Source: Diospyros lotus (Eukaryota; Streptophyta; Magnoliopsida; Ericales; Ebenaceae). From it: 64,000 bases of DNA. Below are positions 1-13,318 of the stretch, one piece after another. Where the stretch lies: positions 1,054,001 to 1,118,000 of the forward strand of contig NW_026267104.1 in the NCBI RefSeq assembly GCF_014633365.1, written 5' to 3'. The notes beneath the pieces were generated by a model. It did no database searches. It was not told the origin of the DNA and worked only from the letters and a program-made list of their open reading frames with translations. Every line of letters starts with the position of its first letter. Within the stretch, counting starts at the first letter, position 1. The translations under genes and the position numbers were made by a program.

Positions 1-2836
1 GAGAAAACGAGAAGGGTGGAAGGGTATGGAAGAGAAGCCATTGATTAATTGATGGTAGGGTTAATTTGAAAGGTTGGTTTGATTGGGTTTTGCTTGGTTG
101 AGAATGAGCATTAGGTTAAGGGTCCAGAATGGATGACACTGCAGTAGTGTGAGTGTCAACCCAACCGGTTCATGCTTCATGCATGCATGCATGCTGCTAA
201 TTCACACGGAAAATGTTTAGGCATACCGAGTGTATGGAATAGGGGTGAGCATTTCAACCGAAATGGTGAAACCAGAATATACCGATATTATATAAAAATT
301 AAATTAAATTAAATTGATCAAACAAAATACGAAAACTAAATAAATATTAGCCAATTAATCTTCAAAACAGATAGCGAGCTAATTTTCAAATTATTATTAC
401 TCAAGTAACGAGCAATATTAGTTTATTAATTCATGAAACTATGTGAGTAATTACTATATCATACTCAATTAATATATAATATTAATCGAGTAATCAAAAT
501 TTTACTCAAACAAAATCGATCGATTTGATTATTTTAATTTTTTTAATAGAAAAATCGAACTGAACTAAACTGACCCTCCAGAATTGAACCCACAATTTTG
601 GTCAATTCATTCAATTCTTTTAGTTAAATCAAAATTTTGCTCCCCTTACCCATGGATGAGTTTATATATTCAACAATCAATATTTGGTCACATCATTTAT
701 TTTATTTTTTTTTGTAAGTACACATCATTTAATATTACTCCTAGCACATTTAGAACTTGGAATTGGCATTATTATACCTTTTTAAACGACTATAACTTTC
801 TTTTGAGATAATAGTTATTTGTTTTAAAATGAATACCCAAACTCGATACGAGGAAACTACACTCCATTTTGTATTGGGATGAAATAATGAAAGGAATAAG
901 ACATTCAGCCGAGTAAAATAAAATAAAAAAAAATAGCAAAGATGGCCCTAAAATTGGGCTAATCGGGTAGCTAAAAAGTAAAGTTTGACCCAAATGGAAC
1001 GTAACTCAAAAAAGTGCGGATAAAGGGTGGTCCAATTAAGGGGTGAAGAGGCCCAAAATTGGAAGAAAATAATTAGGCTTCCTTGAGCCCAGTTAGAAAT
1101 TTTAACGAATGAACCAGACCCACTAAATAAAGAAAAAGCCCAGAAGGAGGTAATGTGAGTTTGGTTGTTAACGGCCCAAAAATGGCTGTGAGGCCCAACA
1201 ATGTGTAGTCAGATACTAAATTTGTTTTGTAAATTCGTACCAAATCCCTCCTATATATATATATATATATATATAGTCCACTCTGACTAAAATCTCGTAT
1301 TAAAAAAAGATTCACATCGTTACGAGTTTAATTAAAAATCGTAACTTTACTTTATTTGCTTATTGAAAAAAACAAAACCCATTATAATTTCTCATTGTTT
1401 ATGAAAATATCGACATCGTAACAACTTATTTCTAAACTTATAATAAAACTATATAATTTTTCTTCTCTTAATTAAATATTTCGTTATAAATATCGAGCAA
1501 CTGTATAATTTTGCTCTAAAATTTGTGGTGTAGGTTCCACATTTTGTTTATCTTTTTTCTTGTAATTGGTTTCTTGAGCTATAATTGATATATTCCAAGC
1601 GATTGCCTATTATTTTCAAAATGAAATTTTTTGATTTTAGGGTTTATGTAGATAGTAAAATATTTACTATATTAAGACAATTTAAAATTTTTTCTTAATC
1701 ATAAATTTGTTCTGAGTCTTAGAACCCATTTAGTAGAGTTTCAATTTTAGATTCTTGCATTCACTTTCGATATTTTGAAAACAGAAATCCGAACATTTGA
1801 TTACTTGTGTTTGTATGTATAAATTTTATTTTGACGAATATTTTTTAAAATTATAAAACTATTTAAAAATGCAAAAAATGTTAAATATAAAAGCTAAAAC
1901 CAACAAACAAAAACTTTCGAATTCTAATTTAAAAGCTCTTTTTTGTGATTATCTATTAACCAAAAATATATGATTTATAAAAAACCCTAATTGTTGTCAC
2001 CTTTAATAGTTGAATTAGGAATTTTTATATTAAATTGAACTATCTATCAAGAGTGATATCATCCATAAAACATGTTGTCACGCATACAAATAGTAAATAA
2101 ATGATAATAGATAAAATAAATTTTATTTTTATTTTAAATTTATGAATCCAAAATGTTATTTGAACATTCAATAATGATATTTAGTGTGACACTCTTGAAT
2201 TTATGTATTATATAAATACACTAATTAGACAAACTATATAGTACATTAATACAAAAATGTCACTCTTAAATTTTATTTCTTGTCAACCCTTTTGGGCAGC
2301 GTAAATTGTCCCGTGCATTTAGAATATTGGAATTATGCAAGATTTTTGGTTCAATTATACTTTTGCGTAAAAATGCACAATTAACTATATTTATCTAAGG
2401 GATCAAATTCTCTGAGTTTAAATCGCATCAAGCTTATCTGCTCATCTAGGGTCGTGGGTTATGGAAATTATAAATTTTAGAAAAAGTAAAATATATCTGA
2501 GTTGAAAACTAGTTATAATAGATGGATCCATTAAATTTTCAAAGTTATTAACAAAAATTGTATCATATCCGTAATATATTTATAAAACACAACTCCAACA
2601 TAAAAACTAAAATAATTTAGGGAAAATACTTCATTGGATGACTGTCCTTGTGTAGCTCCCGCTATTCATGCCCTCAATTTCGACATAAGAGACAAATCTC
2701 ACGTTTAAGATTTTGTCTTACTGCACAGGGCGATTATCGATTTCACGATTCACTGATGCAAATTTAGTATATTGTTTGCTCAACCGTTCAACCTATGTTT
2801 TAAGGGCAGAGCAAATACTTCTTGTACTATGGGAGT
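1..2836. other. AT-rich intergenic DNA
   Basis: No credible gene is visible. The ORFs here are short, AT-driven and lack recognisable motifs. Visible simple structure: a short run of GCAT units at about 173-195 and a TA dinucleotide run at 1252-1275. The block starting near 240 (AGGGGTGAGCAT) and ending near 579 (ACTGACCCTCC) weakly resembles the ends of an old hAT-type MITE, but no target duplication is visible, so I do not call it. Confidence 0.6.
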
Positions 2837-2990
2837 CAGGGGCGATTTAGGGGGGGGCAGGCACTGGCTGCAGCCCCCCCCAAGATTCAGCCCTCCCCCA
2901 GATTTGCAAGGGAGGAGGGCTGAAATGGGTTATGGATCTGGGGGCCAGCCCTCCCCCAGATCTACTCCTAGATCCGCCCCTGATGGGAGT
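2829..2990. mobile_element. hAT-type MITE with perfect 8-bp target duplication
   Basis: The element spans 2837-2982 (146 bp). It begins CAGGGGCGATTTAGG and ends CCTAGATCCGCCCCTG, giving terminal inverted repeats typical of plant hAT-derived MITEs (CAGGGGCGGA-type ends). The 8-bp sequence ATGGGAGT flanks it exactly on both sides (2829-2836 and 2983-2990), the expected hAT target-site duplication. The interior is GC-rich with G and C runs and an internal repeat of AGCCCTCCCCCAGAT. It has no coding capacity. It lies about 700 bp upstream of the ALMT start codon. Confidence 0.88.
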
Positions 2991-3695
2991 CACACCTTGA
3001 GTTACACTCAAATGCATAAATGATTAAAATATCCTCACAAAAATTATAAATTTATTTCTTTTTGTTCTTGATTGTTTATTCTCTCCCCTTTTCTTTTCAC
3101 GGTTGCCATTGCAGTCACTAGTTGGTGCCTTTCTCTAGCCACCTCGCCTCGTGTTGATTGTTGCGAATCTTTCCTCTTTGCGATGGTTGACACGAGGCAA
3201 AGCGAAGGAAACAATTGGCGATTGCATATTGCAGCGGATGACTATAAGAAAAAAAAGGCAGTGGATGACTATAAGAAAAAAAGGGTGAGGGAGAAGGGGG
3301 GAGACAGCAAAGACAAAAAAAATATATATATATATATATAATTTTTGTAAAAATATTTTAATTATATTATGTGACTGAATATAACGAAAGCGTAAGTCTG
3401 GGATTACAAGTAAGATATGGTCCATAATTTAGTGTGATAATTCCCTAAAAATATGCCGTGCAGATTACGTATGCTTTATAAAGTTTTCTTCCTTTAAACG
3501 CAGAAAAATCTAGAATTATGTACCATCATCTTTGTCCCGTCGCCATCGCCTCGGAGGTCGATCCGCTGGGCCCCCAATCCATCCTCGCCGTCGTTGTAGT
3601 TGAGAACCCAATCGTCTCTCCTATCTGCATCGTCATCTTCTCCCTTTCCTGGGGTTTCTTTTCTTCTCAGCAATCACCACTCACTTTCTCCTTCC
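2991..3695 (+). other. Upstream region and likely 5' UTR of the ALMT gene
   Basis: Non-coding sequence between the MITE and the ALMT start codon. It contains a tandem duplication of a roughly 26-bp A-rich segment (GGATGACTATAAGAAAAAAA, about 3237-3286) and a TA run at 3323-3341. The last 200 bp are pyrimidine-rich and GC-richer, as in a plant 5' UTR. No clear TATA box can be assigned. Confidence 0.5.
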
Positions 3696-6600
3696 ATGGC
3701 GGCAAAGCTGGGCTCGTTCAGGTACAGTTTCTTGGAGAAAAGGGAGAGAGAACGGCTGTTGCCGCTCTCCAAGGAAGGCTCGGAACGCGCCGAACCGGGC
3801 GGCAGCTTTGCGTGGAATGAAGAGGATGGGGACTCAGCAGGATTGGTTCGGAGGGTTCGGATCAGGGTTGCGGAGGCATGGAGGAAGGTGCGGGAGGTTG
3901 GGGGCAAGGCTTGGGAGATGGGTCGGTCCGACCCGAGGAAGTTCATCTTCTCCGCCAAGATGGGTCTGGCTTTGATGCTTATTGCTCTGTTGATTTTCTA
4001 CAAGGAGCCGACGAAAGATGTCGGCCGGTACTCTGTTTGGGCGCTTCTTACCGTCGTCGTGGTCTTCGAATTCAGCATAGGTATGGTATTCCTAGTACCA
4101 GTTTAATGGTTCGGTCTATGGAATCAAAGGCTCGTGCTATCAATGAACAGAGAAAGTGAGAACTATATTTCTTTGTTTTTGATTGTAAATTTCACAGTGG
4201 GAGACGCTTACTAGGTCTAAGATAGGACCCACGTAGTCGGTTAAAACTCTTGATGTTATTGTTGCTTCCTTTTTATCAATGAACAGATAGTTAGGCTGCA
4301 TGCGTTAAAAATTGGTCCCCTAGGTGCCCTTTCGTCTCTATCAACAAGTCCAGGGCGTGAATATACTAAACACAGCTTTTGTGCACTTTGTTCAGTGATA
4401 TATTTTATTAGATTCAATAATGTGTCTCCTTAATTAACTATGTCCATTTTGGTGATGCATATTGAACAGAAAACACTGTTCTTAAAAGCAAGGGTTGATG
4501 ATAGAACAAGAAAATCTAGTAATAGAACCTTAAAAGGCACTGAAATACACTCTATGCAAAAGATATTCAACAGAAGTAATCAATAAAATATTTAATGTTT
4601 GGTGGACCATTTATGTATTATTTCATCCTTAAGTGTGAATTGGTGATTACTAGTTGTGCAACTGCACCATATACTCCGATAGCAAACAGATGTTTTGGTT
4701 CAACTATCATCCTTTCATTGAAAACATATGGTAGCGGATTCAACATATATGGCGCAGTATGTATCGGGTTTTTGGTCAGCGGGCATCCTTCTATTTTTCG
4801 ATTCTCATTTCTGACCAAAAAAAAAAAAACAAAAATGATAGATCGAAGTTATGTACACATCACCTGTTGGGAAAAAAAGGCACAATTCAAAAGCTAGAGC
4901 TTGAGATGCGATTGTGAAAAAGAGAGTTACTGAAGGTTATCAGTTCTGGTGAAAGGGTTGATTTGTTTCTTGATAAATCAATGCATTTTCATGGTGGTTG
5001 TATAACAAAAGGGTAAATATTGGAGATCCTTCTTGTGTAACAAGAAGTTGTCAAAAGAAAGTGAACATCTTTTATCTTTGTGGGTCAGTTATTAGAACCA
5101 GGTCATGCAGATGGGTGTTTATAAAATTCATAATACTTCTTCGGGTCTGGACCAACTGTTTTTATTAATAAATATCTCTTTCCTATTTTCTCTAACATGC
5201 TTGTGTACCTAGTTTGGCTTCATTACACAACATTCATATAGATTAGCTAAAGCTTTAAATCTATGCAAGTTTATATCCCTAGCAATAGCATCCTTGAGCT
5301 TGATGGATGACGACGCTGCGTGATGTTTTTACTGTTTATAGAGATAATTCTCTTGTTATCTAGTCCTCATTCTTTATTCCTCAATGCTTTTATCCTGCAT
5401 TTTTCTTTTTGCTAAGTCCTATAAATGTTGTTTTAGTGCCTAACAAATCTATGCATCATTTTTTGTTTAATTATTTATATGGTTTAAGTCCTTTTGCAGG
5501 TGCAACGCTTAGCAAAGGATTTAACCGTGGGTTGGGAACATTTTCGGCCGGAGGGCTTGCTCTTAGCATGGCTGAGTTGTCTCAGTTGGCTGGAGATCAG
5601 GAAGAAGTTGTTATTGTTATCAGCATATTCATAACTGGTCTGGCATTGCAGTTGGTGTTTCTTTTTAAATTTTGTTGGAAATGAAATAGTACCTTGCCAG
5701 TGTTTTTATTCCATCTGAAGTTTTTTCTCTTTGTGCCATTCTGTGTGGTTTCTAGGGTTCTTTATCACTTATGCAAAACTATACCCCACAATGAAGCCTT
5801 ATGAATATGGATTCCGAGTATTTTTGCTGACATATTGCTTCATAATGGTATCTGGGTATCGAACGGGAGAGTTTATACATACAGCTGTGACTCGATTTTT
5901 GCTTATTGCACTGGGTGCTGCGGTGTGTTTGGTGGTGAATATGTTTATCTACCCCATTTGGGCTGGTGAGGATCTTCACAATTTGGTGGCGAAGAACTTT
6001 GTGGGTGTTGCAACTTCTTTGGAAGGTTATTAGCATTTCTTGCTGACTAATATCTGCACAAGTTAATCTCCCTTTTCCCTGCTGACTAATATGTCTGAGC
6101 TTCTCTCCAGGTTGTGTTGAGGGATACTTGAAATGTGTTAAATACAAGAAGGTTCCCTCTAAAATTCTTACTTACCAAGCTTCTGATGACCTACTCTATA
6201 CTGGCTATAGAGCAGCCGTTGAATCTACAAGCCAAGAGGAGGCTCTGGTATACTTTTTAAAATGATTTTTCTGCATTTGTAGGGTGATTTCATAATACAA
6301 TCTTCTTCTTGTTTGTTGTTTTAACTTAATTAAGCTTTGCAGGTAGGATTTGCTGAATGGGAGCCACCTCATGGCCCTTACAAAATGCTGAAATATCCGT
6401 GGAGAAACTACATAAAAGTGAGTGGCGCACTAAGGTATTGTGCCTTCACGGTCATGGCATTGCATGGTTGCGTACTCTCAGAAATACAGGTGATTATTCT
6501 TTTCCCATGTCTGGCTTCATTTCACACTGTTTACTGTTGAATTGATAAATGAATACTTGCTTGTGCCTTAAGGATGCCTTGCATTGTTGGATAGCATTGT

Positions 6601-8426
6601 TACACTATGAAAAATTGTTCTATGCACATTGCCTAGGAGGTCTCTAAAGTCCCCCCTCGTTATTTGTTTTGGTGTCTTTGTTGTTTGAGAACATGAGATC
6701 AAGTTGCTACTGCTTCAGTAGAGCTTTGTTTATTTTGAAATCTGAAAGATCCTGACCTATAAGTTAACATAATTCCAGAGTAAATGCTTTGAGCGCTCAA
6801 TTTTGTTCTGCTTCAGGAAACGACAAATCAGAAATAATCTCTGTGATAGTGCACTATCTGTATCTTCTCAAATCCCTGGCCTTAATTCTCCTAATATGTT
6901 TCCCGTCTTATGCAATTTGTCTCATGTTGTTGGTATTTTGCTAACAGGAGTTTTTTATATCATGAACTGTATAAAACTGATGCACTTTCACGCATCAGTG
7001 TGTGCCATGCTCCGCTCTAAGACGTTGGAGTCACATAATAAATATTTGATCTGAACCCTGTTTGTTGAATTCCCACTACCAGTCCCAGATACTATATTTT
7101 GCATACATTACGAGTTAAAATGCCTCCGTTATTGAATCAGCTTCCTAGTAACAGGGACCAGAAGCCTTTTGGTGTAAATTTATCTGTGGTCTTATAGGGT
7201 CTTGTTGATTCTAAAAAAATTGGGACTAGGTAGCATTTCCACCAGTTGGCTAAGGTGTGTCCCCTGTCCACAAGGTTTCCCTACTTTGTGAGGTAAAGGA
7301 AGTGGCATTTTTGTATGCAGTCTTACCCTTGCTTTCTTGCAAGGAGGTAGTTTCTACAATTCGAACCCATGACCTCTCAATTAGGAACAACCTTACCATT
7401 GCTGCAGTTGGCCAAGGTAATGAGGCAGATAAAACTAAGTCATCCAACATGTGCTCAAGACACCCGTGCAAAGAATTAACAGTCACATGCAGTCTCAGTG
7501 ATTGTTTTCTGCCAATCCTTCTTGGTTGGTTTGTGCGTTTGGTACTTTCCCAATTTGTGATGACAAATATTCTGGTAAACATAATAAAAATTATACGTGC
7601 TCATAGTTTGTCAATTCCTCTATGCCATGACTGGATTTGATGTCATGTTAATGTGGTACTAGAAAAGATGGCATGTGTCTTCTCTTTCTCGTGATTTCAA
7701 TACTAAAACCATGATAAAGGTATACAATGGTTTCAGTGCTTGTATATGTAGGCCCCAGCTGACAAAAGACTGGTCTTTAGTAGTGAACTTCGAAGAGTTG
7801 GCAATGCTGGTGCTAAAGTGTTACGTGAGCTCGGGAACAAAGTTAAAGGGATGGAGAAATTGGGTTCAATAGACATACTGTGTGAAGTGCATGAGGCAGC
7901 AGAAAAATTGCAAAACAAGGTAGATAAAAAGTCGTACCTTCTTGTTCATGCAGAGAGCTGGGAGATCGGAAGCAGGCAAAAGGTGCTGGAGGATCCCCAG
8001 GAATTTTTAAGCTTGGATGATGCCAGAGTTGAATTTAACCAATCCAAGTCTTGTAGTGAAGCCAGACATGATCTTGTATCACTTACCTTGTCAAGGAGTT
8101 GGGATCTTGGGAACCTGGGTGCTGACTATATCACACGGGAATCAGGGGCAGCAGATCTCTTGATGAAACCCAATGCAGTCCCTGAAGGAGGAGAATCAAA
8201 GACGTATGAAAATGCCAGTTCATTGTCTTTGGCAACATTTACGTCACTTTTGATTGAATTTGTCGCGAGGCTTCAAAATCTTGTTGATGCATTCGAAGAA
8301 CTAAGCGAGAAAGCAAATTTTAAAGAATCTGTAGAGCACTCACAGCCAGCAGAGGAGGGCAGGGTCTGGACCAGGCTGATTGGATACATGAGGTTTAAGA
8401 AGAAAGACAAGCCCTTACTGGGATAG
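3696..8426 (+). CDS. ALMT: Aluminium-activated malate transporter (ALMT), vacuolar ALMT4/5/6/9-like clade
   Basis: Six exons: 3696-4080, 5500-5637, 5756-6025, 6111-6247, 6343-6489, 7752-8426. All junctions are GT-AG, and the joined frame is 1752 nt (583 aa), close to Arabidopsis ALMT9. The start is the first ATG of the conserved N-terminus ([18 protein letters not shown]), which follows a pyrimidine-rich leader. ALMTs are anion channels; this clade acts at the tonoplast in malate or chloride flux, including in guard cells. Hydrophobic helices begin at about residue 84 ([17 protein letters not shown]) and 112 and continue through exons 2-3 (six-helix N-terminal half). The family WEPPHGPY motif is in exon 5, and exon 6 encodes the long cytosolic C-terminal domain. 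No frameshift or stop. The clade assignment is from remembered family sequence; the exact orthologue is uncertain. Confidence 0.95.
7225..7416 (-). mobile_element. Au-type tRNA-derived SINE in ALMT intron 5
   Basis: Read on the minus strand, the segment begins CTTGGCCAACTGC (A-box-like, 7404-7414) and continues through a GAGAGGTCATGGGTTCGAAT stretch (B-box GGTTCGAATTG at 7357-7367). A CTCCTTGCAAG...GGGTAAGACTGC segment and a CCTTGTGGAC segment follow. This order matches the tRNA-related head and body of the plant Au SINE family as I remember it. The 3' tail and target duplication are not clear, so the boundaries are approximate. It is embedded in the 1262-bp last intron and does not affect the splice sites. 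Confidence 0.7.
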
Positions 8427-10319
8427 ACATAAAAACCTTCAATAGGTGAAGTCATGAAACCTTGAAAAAGTTAACATCGACCCCAAGAACCGCACAAGCC
8501 AATGTTGATCCCAAGATGAAGCAAGTCTACTTTTGACTCGGATGACTGATCTTTTGCTGACAATTAGAGTAGTTTTGGTGGAATAGCCTGTAAAAGTTTG
8601 CATTTTGATGGCTGTCTTGTGCAAATGTCAAGCTCGCCTGGAATGGTTTATGTGGAGGCAGTAGCTCCGAAGATGGAGACCTGCCCATATTTTGTGACAT
8701 GACATTCTCATTGATTGAAAAGGTGATTTAGGGGAGCAAAAGTTACTGATGAATCTACTCGATGCTAGAAATGGATGCTGAAATACTAAACTCAAACGTA
8801 CATTTTCTATCATTCTGGTTGCTCACCACCTGTTTGATTAATTGAGGAACTGGGAGGACAGTAATCTTTGATCCTGCTGTTCACCTCAAGGCTTGATGCA
8901 ACAGAACAGAATGGGAACAGCCCAAAGCACTGGAAAGGCGTGCTGATCATCTGTCCATTTCAAATATATGCTGTGCTTCTGTGCCAATCTTTCTTTGGCT
9001 GACATTGAAATTGGTCAAGGAGATGGTTTTGTCCATCAAATTGCACTGTTGAATCCTTTGGAGTTTGATCCAAACTCAACCATTTATGCCCATCATTTTG
9101 CAAGAAAGAGCCTTTTAGTGGTTAACACTTGCTTGGTTGTGTGCCTCCTCATTTGTACACATTTCAAGCCTCCACTTGAAAAAAAAAAAAGGTTACTTTT
9201 ACAAACACGACCCAAATAAGCATATAAAAATTGTAACTTATAAAGTTACTCTATGAAGGTTCGATTTTGTTATCCAATTGAAGGAAATTTATTTTTTTTA
9301 AAAATATAGTTAATGCATTTTGTTAGAGCTAATATCGGGCAAAAAGCATTTTTTTATGATGATAAACATATTATTTTTTTTATTTTGGTTTCTCATTAAT
9401 TTGTTTGAAAAAATTAAAAGTTATCCCAAAATACATAAAAATTTTACTTTTGAATCTATATATTGAGGATAAAGCTATTTTGTACAGAAGAGTGTGTATA
9501 GAAAGTTGTACAGAAAACTTTACAGAAAAATAAAATGATCAAATTATCCTTTATTTGTTTAACTCAAAATACTCTCACTCTCGCCTCTTCTCTGTCTTTC
9601 TCTCTCTCGCCCTCGTCGTTTGTCGACTGTCACAGCTTGTTGCACCTTGGTTGGGTTGGGTGGTCGCTGGTTGCTGGAGGTTATAGCAGTGAGGAGGCGA
9701 GGTGGCAAGGTGCAAAGACGAGGCGAGGTGCAGAGGTGAGGCGGCGAGAGGAGACGAGACGGTGAGGTTGTAGCTGCGATAAGAGGTGAGGCGGCGACAA
9801 GATTACAGGCAAAGGTGAGGCAGGGTAGGGAGAGAGGGGAGAGAGAGAAAATAGGGTGAACAAATAGCGATATATCGTGCTATTTTGATGTCAAAATATC
9901 GCAAAATATCGTGCATGTAAAAGGGTTATGTACGAATAGTGTGGTCCATATATCAAATATATACATAAAAACAAATATATTTTACATATTATTTGGGAAA
10001 CATTTTACTTATAAAATATTTCATCTAAAAGCTATTTTATATACGAAGGAAAAATATTTTTTATTTTTATATAAAATAATTTATGAAATAGAGACCAATA
10101 TGTGGAGACCAGATGATATTTTTTTTAAATTACTTAAGAAAAATATTTTTAGGGTAAATTATTTTTCACAATTCGATGTAAAAATTGTAATTTAAAAATA
10201 TGTTATTCACTTTTTAGTTATTTGTATTCAAACTTTAAAAATAAATAGAATATTTGACTCAAACGTATTTTTTTTAATAAAAGAATAATTTTCAGCAACA
10301 CGGCCAGACCACACAATAG
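8427..10319. other. ALMT 3' flank and AT-rich intergenic DNA
   Basis: The first few hundred bases are probably ALMT 3' UTR. No second gene is visible. The segment at about 9570-9850 is a GA/CT-rich low-complexity stretch (CTCTCGCC and GAGGCGGCGAG-like repeats) producing spurious ORFs on both strands. Around 9866-9915 there are repeated GATATATCG/AAAATATCG words. The remainder is AT-rich up to the target duplication of the MULE. Confidence 0.55.
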
Positions 10320-10814
10320 ATCTATTTAGCGAAATTCTATTTACAACCATCAATTTTGCTCTCCGCAACCTATTTTTAATATTCCTAAAAAATTCTCAGA
10401 TAAAATCTCATATTTACCCTTAATAAATGCTATATGCTCAACCACTCAGCATTTACTCTTTCAAGCGCGCGTGTACGCAATTTCTCACCCACCATCGGTA
10501 CAGCCACTTTATTCACTATATTTGAACACTTTTACTCACTCACGCTGCGCAGCCATTGTTATTCAACATACAACCAGCATTACAGAACAACTATTACTCA
10601 CTCAACACGAAAGATTGCTAAGCATAGTTCTCTCGTGATAGGCAAGTTAAGCATGGAAGATTATCATAAACAAATGTTTACGAAGTTTTACAAAGAAGAT
10701 GATAACTATTCATGTTCTGGCGAGAAAGAAGATGATGAAATACATGAGGTATTTGAAAATTTGTTGTATTTCTAAATTTATTTATAAGTAAGAGTTGAGA
10801 AACTCTGAAGGATA

Positions 10815-10967
10815 TCCCAAATCCTCGAATTCGAGGGAATCAGTGTGCCCGAATCCTTCGATTCGGGGACTCCTTGAGTATCCGAACCGAAGGATTCAGG
10901 AACTCGAGGATGCCCCGAATCCTTCGGTTCGGGGGAGTCAAGTAACACGAATCTAATGATTCGGGAT
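10815..10967. repeat. Palindromic 33-bp repeat array A (5 units)
   Basis: Five units at 32-33 bp spacing, with unit cores starting at about 10817, 10849, 10882, 10915 and 10947. Each core resembles CCGAA-N(7-8)-TTCGG, for example CCCCGAATCCTTCGGTTCGG. The half-sites are complementary, so each unit can form a hairpin. The array lies in the inferred first intron of the transposase gene. The same unit recurs in arrays B and C of this MULE. Confidence 0.85.
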
Positions 10968-11034
10968 ATTTCATTACTTTAAATTATTTATGTTTTTTAT
11001 TTACATAATTTTTATTTTTTGTTCATTTCATCAG

Positions 11035-11260
11035 TCAACTATTGAACCGTTTACTAACAATCAGGTATCATACATTATTAATCTTTCATTTAGTTATTAT
11101 GTGAACAATGTTTTTAAATTATTTATGTTTTCTATTTTACTTAATTTTTTTTTATTTGAACAGTCATTTGATGCTATTGAACCATTTACTACCAATGAGG
11201 TATCATACATTTTTATTAAACTTTTATTTCATTATTATTTGAATAATATTTGAATTCTAT
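11035..11260 (+). repeat. Duplicated mini-exon of the transposase gene
   Basis: Two short in-phase exons, 11035-11064 (STIEPFTNNQ) and 11164-11199 (SFDAIEPFTTNE), are followed by similar intron sequence: GTATCATACAT, then a T-rich stretch with TTATTAT. They look like a local tandem duplication of about 130 bp that doubled one exon. Both copies keep AG and GT borders and reading phase. Confidence 0.65.
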
Positions 11261-13318
11261 TTTTTTATCAGTTGTTTAGCAGTAAAGAAGAACCTATTGG
11301 ATGGGTTAGACAAGTTGGAAAAGAAAATGAAATTGTTATCGTCATAAAGGGTTCTGAATGTGGAGGTCCCGGAAGGCCATTTAGAGTTCGTTTTGCTTGC
11401 GAAAGAAATGGAAAATATAGATCATCAAAAAAGATAGAAGAATCAGGGGAAGAATTAAAACATAAGTGTACGGGTTCAAAGAAATATGATTGTCCATTTC
11501 AATTAGTTGGCTTCAAAGTTTTAGACAAAAAATGGAAGTTGAAGATTACATGTGGATTTCACAATCATGCACCATCAACTCAACTTGAGGGTCATTCATA
11601 TGTAGGGCGGCTTACAGAAGAAGAGAAAAAAATATTGAATACAATGTCTAATAATCTTGTGAAGCCTAGAAATATTTTGATGGCTATAAAGGCACAAGAC
11701 GATAGAAACGTAACTACTATCAAAACTATATATAATGCACGTCAAAGATATAGACTTATGGAGAAATGTGATCGATCACAAATGCAACACTTGATGAAGA
11801 AATTAGGATAATGTAATTATGTGGAGTGGCATAGATGTGAAAGATCAACAGATTGTATTACAGATTTATCTTGGGCTCATCCAATGGCTATAGAGATATT
11901 AAAGGTATTCCCCCATGTTTTAATAATGGATTGTACATACAAAACTAATAGGTACTGATATCCACTGCTTCAAATTGTTGGTGTAACATCTACTGAATTG
12001 ACTTTTCCTGTTGCATTTGCATTCATGGATCATGAATACGAGGATAACTACACATAGGCAATGGAAAGATTACAAAGTTTGATGGGATCTAATATATTTT
12101 CGAGAGTAGTTGTTACGGATAGAGAATTAGCATTGATAAATGCAATACATAAAGTGTTTCCAAATGCCACCACCTTATTGTGCAGGTAGCATATATCAAA
12201 AAATGTACTCGCTAATTGTAAAAAGTTCTTCGATAAAAAAGAGACATGGGAGAAGTTTATATTAGGTTAGCAGCTTGTTATGTTTGCCTCAACTGATAAT
12301 GAATATGAACGTCGGCTTCATGACTTAACAGTTGAGTATCATGTATATGACAATGCCCTTGATTATGTGAGAAATGCATGGTTGAATAATTATAAGGAAA
12401 AAATTGTTGCAGCGTGGACAAATAAGATAATGCATTTTGGGAATGTTACTACTAACAGGTACTATTTATAAAACTCAAATCTTATATATATTTACTTATT
12501 ATTTATATTATAATATACTCAAAAATTACGATATCTAATATATCAATATGATTTTGTTCAAGGGCTGAGAATGCGCATGCGAAGTTGAAAAGACATCTTG
12601 GATCATCTCAAGGTGATTTTGAGTCATCATGGACAATCATCAACTCTCTTATTGAGTTACAACATACTAAGATCAAAGGATCGTTTGAGAAAAGCTTAAC
12701 ACTGGTGCAACATAATTTCAAACCATAAATTTTCAGAGAATTACGAGGTATTATCTCTAGAAATGCAATGAATATAGTGTTAAAGGAAACACAGATAGCT
12801 CAGAAAATTGGGGTGGATAAGATTTCGTGTGGATGTGTGATAAGAAGTACACATGGTTTGCCTTGTGCACATGAAATTGCAGAGTTCATCATTCAATGAC
12901 GACCAATTCCCTTATCAGTTGTGCATTCTCATTGGAGAAAGTTACATTTGATGCAGACTACTTGTGATGAAGATATCTCATATCTACTGATGATTGAGCT
13001 AGAGATAAAGACCATATATAAGAAGTTTCAGTTAGAATCAGAGGTAGGTAAATTGGTATTGAAACAAAAGTTGAGAGAATTAGTTGATCCTGCTACAACT
13101 TCATTGATGGCGGCAAGTGTTAAAGTTAAAACAAAAGGTAAGCCATCCTCAAAGAAAAAATATCATTTTGATAGTTCTACCAGGCGTGATCCATCTTATT
13201 TTGAAATAGTACAGTCTTCTCATAATAATACAACCCCAGTAATACAGAGTTCAAGTAAGATAGGGAAGGAATGTAAACTTTCAAAATCTCATGTGAATGT
13301 GAAATATAGATTGCAAGG

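Noticed and set aside
240..579. Possible degenerate hAT MITE (AGGGGTGAGCAT ... ACTGACCCTCC)
   Set aside because: The ends match weakly and no 8-bp duplication is visible.
10434..10652. Upstream in-frame extension of the MULE transposase
   Set aside because: The frame is open, but the residues lack family resemblance. The ATG at 10653 starts an acidic stretch that joins the later exons in phase.
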